Shown: positions 44,190 through 56,100 of the stretch, one piece after another
Numbering within the stretch: the first letter of the stretch is position 1
Layout of the letters: each line of letters starts with the position of its first letter
DNA from: Branchiostoma lanceolatum
Taxonomy: Eukaryota; Chordata; Leptocardii; Amphioxiformes; Branchiostomatidae
Assembly (NCBI RefSeq): GCF_035083965.1
Contig: NC_089727.1
Location: forward strand, 15,204,769 to 15,268,768
Length of the DNA stretch: 64,000 nucleotides
Reading direction: 5' to 3'
Program-made: the position numbers and the translations under genes
Notes under the pieces: model-generated
Seen by the model: the letters and a program-made list of their open reading frames with translations, nothing else
Databases searched by the model: none
Told to the model about the DNA's origin: nothing

Positions 44190-47100
44190 ATGGGAAAGAA
44201 GAAAGGAAAGAAGACCCAAGACCAGGACATGTGAGTGTAGAGGCGGCCTGAGTGCGCCAAGTTTTCTCCATACATTTTCATGGGGAGGGGGGTAACGTTG
44301 AAATCCGTACTGTCGCTTAGATCTGAACTGGAACATGTAAAGAGGAAGTTTTATTCGTCAATATTGGACGGTCTTGACCAGCATTAAGGATTTGTGACAC
44401 AATGTGACATTTTGCGGAGATTTTTAACCTACTAGTATCTGTGCCTGTGCATATGGCCATAGAACAAAAACACTTTGTGATGCAAAAAATATTCTGTGAA
44501 ACAATACAGTACTAGGACAATGTAGGAGATCGAGTAGAAAGAAGAAACAGATATTTTGGTCCCATTTTGATTAACCAAAAGTGTATATATTAGTATGACT
44601 GCCTAAAATATAAAAGGTACTACATGTAAGTTGTAACTGTGGTGGCACAGTTTTGTGTCTCAGAAAGAGATCCACAACAAAGACCCCGACTAGAGCCAGT
44701 ATCTCCATTGTGATTATGGGCAAATTCACTCTCACAAGTCACAGTTCTTTTTCCAACACATTTGGGCATATGTTCTTCAGACTTTCATGTATTCAGATTC
44801 ATCTCCTATTACACCCACCCCCCCCCGTACTATTCCCCAGTGGAATACCCTGCCTGGCACGGTTGTGACGGCTCCCACCATTCAGTCGTTCCGTGCCAGG
44901 CTGGAGGCCTGCCCACCTTGGCACGGGACCTCAACCCCCCCCCCCCCCCACTTTGCCCCTGATGGGGCTATATGGGGGTATCTAAATGTAGATGTAGATC
45001 TCTGAACATTCTTTCGTCTAACCCTTATAATACAGAGTTGAAGAGAATCATCTACGGTGGATACCACGCAAAGACAGAAGAAAAATGTCTAGACAATGTT
45101 TGATGTATAAAATGACTGATCAACTGCTGAATGTAATAACTATGAAGTGTCTATAAGTACCAGCTCTGAAAAAGACAAAAAACAGTCATACCTTCAAGTA
45201 CCATGTAGTTATCATAAATATCAACCCAGAATTGAGTTGATCAAATATCTGTTTACCGGTACTCTCGTAAAGTGGAACTCGTTGCCACCAAGTAATGTAC
45301 ATAGGAGCATCCTCGTTAGATAGCTTTAAGCAACGCTTACAGTTTGATGTGCAAAGGTTGAGTGTGACTGAGAGGTCGTTCAGTGTAAGAATGCTTAGAT
45401 GTCACTAGCTGCTGCTGCCGTCTGTTATGCCGAGGACAGTTATCACGGCTAAACAGATACAGATACAGATCTACCTTATAATTAGTAGAGAGAAGGTTAA
45501 TTGTTTTGTCTCTGCTTCATCCAGCGATGTTGGCGAGGAGGGTCCAGGTGCGAAGGGGGCAGATAACATCGATGACCTGGTGGCAGAGATCGAGGGCTCG
45601 GGACCGAAGGCTGCTGGTGGCAAGAAGTCCAAGAAAAAGGGAAAGAAAAAGGATGATGACTGGTAATTTTTGATGACAAAATATGATTTTTAGAAATACA
45701 AAATATGATTTATATTCATGTGTGTTGTACTATTACCACCATTATGTTTGAAAGCTCAAGCATTTTCAGATTTTGAGATGTCCATTCTTTTTTTTAAAGC
45801 AACTCGTGATCATTCTTCGAAAGAAAGTGAAAAAAGCTTCTACTCCTAAATTCATTTATTGGTAAATCATCTGTACAAAAGAATAACTTACTTTTAAGAT
45901 GCTTCAGAAGAGTCTGACATACACTCCCCTGTGAGCAGTTGGTTAGTACAATATTGCAATATTGTATTCTACACTCATCCAGGGAGGATGACTTGTTAGA
46001 TGAGATGGAAGCCCTTTCCATGGGGGTAGAAGGGACTGGAAAACCAGCAGACAAGCCTAAAGAAGCACAGGAAGAAACACAGGAGGAGAAACCTTCAGAA
46101 ACAGCAGTGCCTAATGGAACAGTACCACAGACTACAGACACGCCTGATGAGGGGGACAAGGTAAGAACGTGTATTCAAGAGATTGCTTGTCATGAGTATT
46201 TTACACTGTATTACGTTTTTGTCCGGTAGCATTGCATTTTTGAGTCTGTTAGTCAATAAAAGTGTTAAAAATCATATCCTTGATCATGTAAAGCTAGCTA
46301 CTGGCTTCTTGTATGTCTTTACATTATATTCCAAACATCTTTTAATGGCTAAGAATGCTTAGATGTCATGATGGTGTTTTTATGTCTCCAGGAAGAAGCA
46401 AACGAAACACAAGCAAAGGACACAGAAGAAGCTGAAGATGCAGGTCCCACTGTAAAAACAGCTGCCCAGAAAAAGGCAGAAAAGAAAGAAAGAGAAAGGA
46501 AAAAGAAAGAGGAACAGAAGAAGAAAGAAAAGGCCAAAAAGGAAGCAGCTGCTCAGAAGGCTGGAGGAAAGAAGGCAGAAGAGACTGAGAAAACAGAAGA
46601 AGGACAGGATGAAGACAAGACTGAGACTTCCATTCCAGAAGATGGTGCTGCTAAGGACGAGGAAGGTTAGCATTCATCTTTGTTTATTACAGCTAAACAG
46701 TATTGTAGTTGAGTATAAACGTATACTGTAGTTTTGAATCAACGTGTGTAATTTATCTGAAGATGTGCTTTATCAAGTATAATTGAATAATGCTTGATTA
46801 AATGTAAAATAACCATATAAATGATATCATGCCTTAAACTATCAGTCAAGTATGTATCATGCATTTATAAAGAATTATGATTAGGTCTGTGCACTTTTGT
46901 TGAAACATGTTTTGTGTTTCTCATCATCAGGAGGAGAGGGAGATGGAGCAGATGAAGGTACTGACAAGAAAAAGAAGAAGAAAAAGAAGAAGGGAGAGAA
47001 AGAGGAAAAAGAGGAGAAAAGAAAAGGTACGTAATCTTAAACTGAAGTAAAGAGATACAAAGCATGCTTAGGAATACCAAGTAATGGTTTACATGTAGTC

Positions 47101-50100
47101 CCAGTGGGACATGGAACTTAAATCACATTTTCTGCTTTCTTTCTAACCAATTTGCAGGTCCCAGCAAGGCCATGGTGAAGGCTATGCAGGAGGCCCTGAA
47201 AATAAAACAGGAGGAGGAAGAGAGACTGCAGAGGGAGGAGGAGGAACGGATCCGCAAGCTGGAAGAAGCAGAGGAAGCACGGAGAGAACAGGTAAACTTC
47301 TGGTGATGATGTTCCTCCATCGTATGTGATAAGGACATTCCGTCCCTTAATCCTCTCATAGTTCAGTGATGATGAAATGTAGTTGTCAACTGTCACATTG
47401 AAAATATAGAGCCATTTGAAAATAAAAACTAGATATGTTTGTTCTGTAAGTAAATATGTCTCAATAAATATGAGCTTACCACAGGTAAAGATGTTGTCAA
47501 CCATGAGTATGCTTGGTTAACATCATATAGGAAAGACTAGAGAAAGAAAAGAGGGAAAAGAAGAAACAGAAGGAAAAGGAACGTAAGGAACGTCTCAAGA
47601 AGGAAGGCAAGCTCCTGACACCGGCACAGAAAATGCAGCGTAAACGTGCCGAGGAAATGTTGGAGGCTATGAGGGCACAAGGTAAGACTATCATACTAGT
47701 AGAACATAGTACTAATGGTACATATAGAGATATATTGGGTCTCTGAGATTTGAAACTTCTCAACAAGTGACAAACCATTTATTGTTGCAGAAAAGCGTCT
47801 TTTTAACTTAAGGTACCTTCTCCTATCCTCAGGTTTTGACGTTCCCAGTAAGGATGAAATCCAGAAGAAACCAGTCAGATACGGTTCCAAAGGGAAGAAC
47901 AAGAAGAAGGAGAAAGGTAAGATTTATGATATAAGTGATCGCTGTTGTATTTGTACTTGTAGCATTAAATGTAATAGGTACAATGGGTAGCATTTGAGAG
48001 TGGTCTTTGAATGTTGTGAGTAAATTCAGCACTGATTGAACAAAGCATTTTTGTGTAAGCTGTTATTGTATCAGTCGTAATCCTATTGCTTTGAGTTGTA
48101 TTTGATTTTATGATCATGAAGTTACTAAAAATGTTCTGAAATATTGTCTTCTTGTAGCTACAGTTGAAAACCAGGAGCCCACAGTTTCAACTGAGGAGGC
48201 AAAGGAACAAGAGGAAGTAAAGGAGGAGGCAGCAGAGGTAACAGCAGAAGGGGAGGAAGTACAGGAGGAGGAAGAGCAGGCAGCAGAGGGGGAGGAGGAG
48301 GAGGAGGAAGAAGAGCTGGATGACTGGGAAGAGATGCTCAGTGATGATGAGGCAAAGAATGGTGGGGTTTTCTGATCTTTTATACAAGTTAAGATTGTCT
48401 GGGGCACAGTAGTTTGGAAAGTTCCTCTATTGAATTGTACAAAGAAAAAGTGTGGGGTCGTGTGGCGTAACGGCAGGGTTTTCAGCACAGAACCCAGTGG
48501 TCCCGGTTTCGAATCCCCTGATGCCACCGATCTTGTGCCCTTGGGAAAAAGTCGTTTTACATGACTTTCCTCACTCCACCCAAGTGTAAAAACGGGTATA
48601 TTATGTGTGTGGCAATAGCTACCTGTGTCCCATGTGTATTGTACTGTCGTAATTCTAATAAAATTAAAAAAACTAGACTAATGTTGTGGTTTTCTTGTCT
48701 GTTTTTCACAGAGGAAAAATCAGCGGAAAAGGCACAGAAAGAAACAGCAGAAAAAGCACCTAATACAAAGGAAGCAGCACCAGCAGCTGAAAAGGTAAAC
48801 AAGATGTCAACATATTGGTGTTTTCAGCTCCTACAAGTGTATGTATTTGTTGTTGTTTGATACCCAATCATAATGTGTGGAATTCCTTATCCAACTATTC
48901 TACATAACCATCTTTGTCGCAGGAGAAACAAGCTGTTGAAGTGAAAAGACAGGAAAGCAAGGAAGCTGAAGAAGAGGAGGAGGAGGAGGAAGAAGATGAT
49001 GATGAAGAAGAGGAAGAATCAGAGTCGGAATCAGTGTCAGGAAGTGAAGAAGACCTCTGGGAAGCTTCTTTAAGTCCCAGAGAGGTGGCAGAGGCCAGAA
49101 TACAGGTGGGAAACCTTACTGTAGTATCCCTTTGTTATGTTTAGGATCTTATTCTGTGGAGTAAGCTCAAATGGTATGCTTAGATTATAGATCGGTCACT
49201 GGAAAAAAGCTGGTTTTGTTAAACTTGAGGGAATTAAGTGTTGGTCACAAAGATATGTTTGAAAATGTACATACGTGTATCATACTCTAGCATATAGGTT
49301 CGGCTTCTTGGTAATGCTTCTGTGTTTATTACAGAAAAGAAAAGAGCAGGCAGACAAGAACAAGACCACTGACCACCTGCGCTCTCCTGTGGTGGTTGTT
49401 CTGGGACATGTGGACACGGGGAAAACTAAGATCTTAGACAAGGTGGGATATTATATACTTGGTTTGTGTTCTGTTACATTAGATGTGTGCAATATGTGAA
49501 TGTGCTAATGCTTCTTCTACTTCTTTATAATACATGTACTTGTGACTCTCTTAACGACCCCTGCTGGGGTAATGCTGTTCCTTTAGAGATTTCAGACCAG
49601 ATTAAGCTGAACTTGTGTACGTGTATAACAGCGTGTATAACATTATAAGTCCATCGGTGGGCAGTAACCAGTACTACATCAAGAATTCTAAACATTTCGT
49701 AAATAAGATCAGCGAGTTAACCGTTGGTGAGGACGAAGAAATGGTGTCGTATGACGTCACTGCACTCTTCACAAGTACCCCCATTCAAGAATCAATTGAC
49801 GTCATTAAGGAACGACTAAAGAATGACGAGACTCTCTCTGAAATGACAAACCTCAACGTAACACAGGTGGTAGAACTACTACACTTTTGTCTCACCACGA
49901 CATACTTTATCTTCAATGGTACTTACTACCAACAAATGGAAGGTGCCGCGATGGGGTCGCCTGTATCCCCCATAGTGGCAAACCTTTTCATGGAGCACTT
50001 TGAGGAAGTGGCGATTTCAACCGCACCTAATCCTCCCAAATTCTGGGGTCGTTTCGTTGATGACACGTTTGTGATTCAGAGGAGGGATAAGATAGAGGAA

Positions 50101-53100
50101 TTCACTACGCACATTAACAATATTAACAGTGCCATCAAGTTCACGATTGAAAGGGAGACGGAAGGCAAGTTACCGATGCTGGACACTATGATCCACCGAA
50201 GGCCTGATGGCACACTCTATGCCACTGTCTATCGGAAACCAACACATACAGACTTATATCTGAACTTCGCAAGTCATCACCCACTCCAGCACAAAATAGG
50301 TGTAGTGCAAACCCTTACCGATCGAGCCAATGTGATCGTCACAGAGGAAAGTGACAAGACCCTGGAAATCGAACACATACACAATGCACTGTCAACATGT
50401 GGCTATCCAGACTGGTTGTTCCATGTAAGCAAAGAAAGGCGAAGCAAGAGAACTCCGGCCAACCAGACAAGAGTGATGCGTAGGGGGACGGTCAGTATTC
50501 CGTACATCAAGGGCATATCTGAAACACTCATGAGACTGTACAGAAGTAAAGGCATACAGTGTCAGTTCAAACCCATCAACACCATCAGACATAATCTTGT
50601 CGCACCTAAAGACAAGATTAAGAAGCTGGAACGCAGTGGAACAGTTTACCACATTCCTTGTGCAGACTGCCCTGCAACATACGTAGGGGAGTCGGAGAGA
50701 CCACTGAGCGCCCGTCTACAGGAACACAAGAGACCCATGGGCCAGCTACATGTATGTGTCATCACCTGTGGTGCAACACGTCGCTAAGCAGAAGCACAAG
50801 ATAGACTGGGACAATGTGAAAGTGCTGGATCAGGACTCCGACTGGTTTTCTAGAGGTGTTCGGGAGGCGATCCAAATCCGCAGACAACGCAGTACCTTAA
50901 ACAGGGACAGGGGGCGTCACTATCTCAAGCCTGTATATGACTGTCTCTTGTCACGTGATAATCAACATCAAGTCACGTGACAAGAGAACTCCAAGACGAG
51001 ATCTGACTTTATTACCGGGTTGACGAAGAGACAGAGAATTCGTCTCGAAAGCTCCCCAGAGCAACCTTTTTTTATGTTGTTTGTAATGCTTAAATGTTTG
51101 TCAAAAATATAACTGCGGTGTTTGTGTTTTGGTTCCAGATCAGACACACCCATGTGCAGGACGGGGAGGCAGGGGGGATCACACAGCAGATCGGAGCCAC
51201 AATGGTGCCTGTTGAGGCTATCAGGGAACAGGCCAAGATGGTCAGGAAGGTAACAAAGACACTCTTCATCACTAAACATTCAGAGCAGTTCTGTCTCCTG
51301 CTTTAGTTTTTTTCTTCCCCCTCATTGTTTGGGAGCCTATGATGTTGATTTTCCTTGTTAAATCTGTCATTCTAAGCTTACAAAAATAGATTTTTATAAG
51401 TTTCATGTCATTGAGTTCAGTTAACGTCCTAAGACAGAAGGACAGGTCCTGGAGATAGTTCTGATTCAGAGTCATTCTGTAAATTAGTTATGATGTTCTC
51501 TAATAATATACTTTGTAACATGTTTAATGCTACTGATTGTGACCAATCATAGGTTAGGATACAAAATGTACATGGAGTAGGAAAAAAACAGGATTGACAT
51601 TAAAGACAGTATTTTTTTTTCTAGTTCTCAGATCTCAACATCAAGCTCCCTGGGCTGTTGATCATCGACACACCTGGCCACGAGTCCTTCAGGTGAGACA
51701 CCTGTCTGATCATACCTGAACTGCAAGTTGACCCACATGGATAGAGAGTTGACTCAAGCATATAAAAATGTACAAGCTACATTCAGTTCTTGATTGACAG
51801 AAGATACACATGTATTTAGTTATAGAAGCTATAGCTGGTAGAAATCATATGCCGCACAATTGATTATTTATATGTTATGATCCAATTGTTACACAAGTGA
51901 AGAGATGTAACATTAGAGTATGTGATTGTTGTTACCCAGTAACCTGAGGTCCCGTGGTTCGTCCCTGTGTGACATCGCCATCCTGGTGGTGGACATCATG
52001 CACGGACTGGAGCCACAGACAATCGAGTCTCTCAACCTACTCAAGGCCAGGAAGACTCCTTTTGTTATAGCTTTGAACAAGGTAGGCCTTTTCTCTATAC
52101 TTATATTGATATTTGGCAGGAAATGGGGTACACTGTATCTCATTAAACATGTACATTCTCATGTAGATGATAAAATTTTGTATATCTACATCTTGTGAAC
52201 AGTTGTGAAGCATACTTTTTTCCGCCTTACTTCTATACTAATATTGATATTCGGCATGAATGGAGGCATCTTTTTAGACGTCTTGCTCTTAACAGTTGTG
52301 AGATTTACTTTTTTCTTTTCCCTTTTTTCCGCCCCTGCATAGATTGACCGTCTGTACGAGTGGAAGCCCAGCCCAAACACCGACGTTCGTGACACGATAA
52401 AAAAACAGAAGAGAAACACTAAGGATGAGTTTGATGAGAGGGTGAAAGTTGCTGTCACAGAGTTTGCAGAACAGGTCAGTTTTCAGCACGACTTTATATA
52501 TATATCCTGTAAATTTCATGACTGGAAGTGCAAAATCCCCAGAGATGACCACGTAAGAGATGGATTAACAACATAAGGGAAAACTTTCACCTCCTCAACA
52601 GACATGTACACAGTGTTAATCCAAGGATAGAAGCACTTGGTTGTCTGCCATCAAGCACATCTAACCCTCGTGAGAAGGGGAACAACAGACTATAAACTTT
52701 GTCGTGAGTGAGTGCATAGAAGTAGATTGTTCTGTGTTGTGTTCTGTTTTTATGTTTTTCCTTGTGTACCTCCACAGAGTATGAATGTGGCACTGTTCTA
52801 TGAGAACAAAGATGCCAAAACCTTTGTGTCCATGGTGCCGACATCAGCACACTCCGGAGATGGCATGGGCAATCTGATGGGCCTGATCGTGGAGCTGTCC
52901 CAGACTCTACTGGCCAAGAGGCTGGCCTTCAGTGAGAGCCTACAGTGTACAACACTAGAGGTAATGCCTGGGACCATTTATGACTGCCACCTAGTGATTT
53001 ACTAATGCACTGCAGCAAACTCATTCAAGGGGGGCAAGTGTATTTACAGTTAGCAATCAGTCTCTTTCACACAGATCACATTAAGAATGCTGTTGGAACA

Positions 53101-56100
53101 CAAGAAAAGAACAATTAAGATGGTTGACCAAGGTTGCTAGCATTTTGTTCTATAACAATTATTAACATGCTGTGGTGAACAAAAGCCAAAGATCTAAGCA
53201 CAATTGCTAAGATAGGCTACAGAGTGTTTTCATAGTATTCCTGTTCAGTGACTATCAATGGCTTACAGCTGCCAAGCCTCTTAAGAATGTAGGAGTCTTA
53301 AAAGCTTGGAGGCCATTTTGACCGACCACGCTGTCCAGGAGACCATTCCAAGTTCTGATTACTACGCGTATGAATGTCCTGCCTGTTGAATGTGTCCTTA
53401 AGACAGGTTCAGTTAGAGCATGTTTTGGCATAGCTTGGCTACATCTTTCTGTGAACTTCTTGCCTATATTACACAAACATAGAACAAAAGAAACAGCATA
53501 TTGACAAAATGAGTACTTCAATTCTGCTTTTTCTGTGCCTTAGGTGAAACAGATCACGGGTCTGGGTACAACGATAGACGTGATCCTGGTGAACGGAAGG
53601 TTACACGAGGGGGAGACGATAGTCGTGGCAGGACAGGAGGGCCCGATTGTCACCCAGATCAGAAGTCTGCTCATGCCACAGCCACTCAAGGAGCTCAGAG
53701 TCAAGGTAACACTGGGTTTTACTTTGTGGTAGTCACTGACGAAAGACAGTCGATACTGTCTGAAACGTCTGACTGTTTCAAAATCTTATCCAGTTGCTTG
53801 AGTAATTATTTTTGGCGTTTACTTTGTGGTATTATTATTATTATATGTAGTTTGACACGATTTTGTTGTTAACTGTTACGGACTTCCTTCGGAAACTTTC
53901 AGATAAGATACCGATTGAGCTCACCAGTTAGTTAAAACAGATAATCAGTATACAATACTGTAAATTCCTTTACTTTTGCCTTTACTTTTGCAATGGTTTT
54001 ATGTCGTGTTAGGAGGAAAAAGGAGATTTTAGCTGTGTTTTGAATTTGCGGTTGAAGCAGTCATGCAAGGCAGACATAATCGTGGCATCATGAATTTGAG
54101 GTGGAGAGATTGCCACAAAAGTTAGCATAAAAGTTACGGCGAAATTTTCAGGATTTACAGTGCAAAGTACAGCGTATATTCTCAACTGTGTTCTTCTCTG
54201 ACATGAATATTCCGTTACAGAATAAGTATGAGACCCACAAGGAGATTATCGGTGCCCAGGGAGTGAAAGTTCTGGCTAAAGACTTGGACAGGGCCTTGGC
54301 AGGGACTCCACTCATGGTGGCTTACAAGGAAGACGAAGTGGACATTTGTAGGGTGTGTACATGACATACATTGTACATGTATTATCATAAAAACATTGCA
54401 AATTCAAGTTGTAAAAATGTTCAAAATTAAGGGTTCACCATTGCAATATTTTACTGGCTTTGTGTATTAGGGAAAGGGGTTTCACCAAACTGAAGGGCTT
54501 TAGGTAACCTTCAAGCCTCTTTGAATGGAGGGTGTTTGATTTACTACATAACATAGCTGGTAGAAGGAGAAAGTTAAGAATCGACCTTAAGCAATTCCAA
54601 GTTTCATTGACAATGCTTTAATTGTTAAGGCTACTTGCCTTCCAAGCATCTAAAGAGACAACACTACTCAGCAAATGAAACGGTCATTTGAGTATCTTTC
54701 ATGCGTCCCATGTTGCCCTGTAGGAAGAGGTCGCCCGTATCCTGAAGCAGACCCTGGAGACCATCCGTGTGCAGGAGAGGGGCGTGTACGTACAGGCCTC
54801 CACACTCGGGTCGCTGGAAGCACTTCTGGAGTTCCTCAAGACTTCTAAAATTCCAGTAAGTACTGGAAACACAGTTGACCTCCTGGTTCCAATTAGTTGG
54901 TAACTGGGAGACCCCGGTACAAATCCTGGGATAAGACATCTTGTTTGAGGCTGCACCCGTCTTTTGGAAGGGACGTAAAATGGGAATGTCATGTTCGAAG
55001 AGTTGTCTTTGAGGAGGTGCCTCAAATACGTTAAAGGGGAAGGGCTAGTAACCCCTCCCTGTAAAGATATACCCTGTAACAGAAACAGCAAGGAAACTTT
55101 AAACTGTAAAACTTTGTCACAATAAGAAAATTCAAGAAACTATTTCATTTACTCTGAATATTTCTCTTAAAGAAGTGTTGACAAAAGAAATGAGTGTTTG
55201 CACAGTCTCGCTGATTGGCAAGTTAATGGATTGATGTGTGGTTTATCAACAGTTTGCAGGAATCAACATTGGACCAGTCCACAAGAGAGATGTGATGAAG
55301 GCCTCCGTTATGTTGGAGCATGACAGTCAGTAAGTCAACAAGCATTTATACAGAATACAATGTAGTAATGAATTAAGATAATGAGTACAGTGATAGGATA
55401 GCTATTCTGAGTGAAGTACTAACTTAACGATCTAGATCTACTTCTGATGGGTTTGATTTCTTCGTTGGAGGAGGATGAATAATTAAGAAAAAAATTGTGC
55501 GAATCTTTGATAGAAAACAATGTCGAACCCTTTTTCTCAGATATGCAGCGATCCTAGCATTTGATGTACTCTTTGTTGGAGGAAGTGGAAGACAAATATA
55601 TTGTGCGAATCTTTGATAGAAAACAGTGTCTTAAGTTTAACACTTTTTCTGTCAGATATGCAGTGATCCTGGCGTTTGATGTGCGTGTGGAACGTGACGC
55701 ACAAGAGCTGGCGGACAACCTCGGAATCCGCGTCTTCACCGCGGACATCATCTACCACCTGTTCGACAGCTTCATGAAGTACAGGGATGACATGAAGAAA
55801 CAAAAACAGGTCAAACTACACTTTTGTTACAGACAACCTTTGTAGCTCAATCTTTGCTAGAATAATAATTTAATATGACAAAAATAGGATGCAACATTAT
55901 AACGGAAAAGCAATTTAAAAACGGAAAATGCTCAATCATTTTGACATGCTCTACCCAATTGAATTTATGTTTCTAGGACATATCATATGGTAATTGATAT
56001 GCAGAAAGCATAAACAAGTCTCTTGGGAATAGTTCAATTAGATGCAATTATATAAAATTATACTATAAATCTATAAAGTTGAATAAGCATTAAATAGGAT

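Noticed and set aside
46368-47300. Lys/Glu-rich plus frames and Leu/Phe-rich minus frames looking like membrane proteins
   Set aside because: The minus frames are reverse complements of the charged eIF5B amino-terminal exons, not real hydrophobic proteins.
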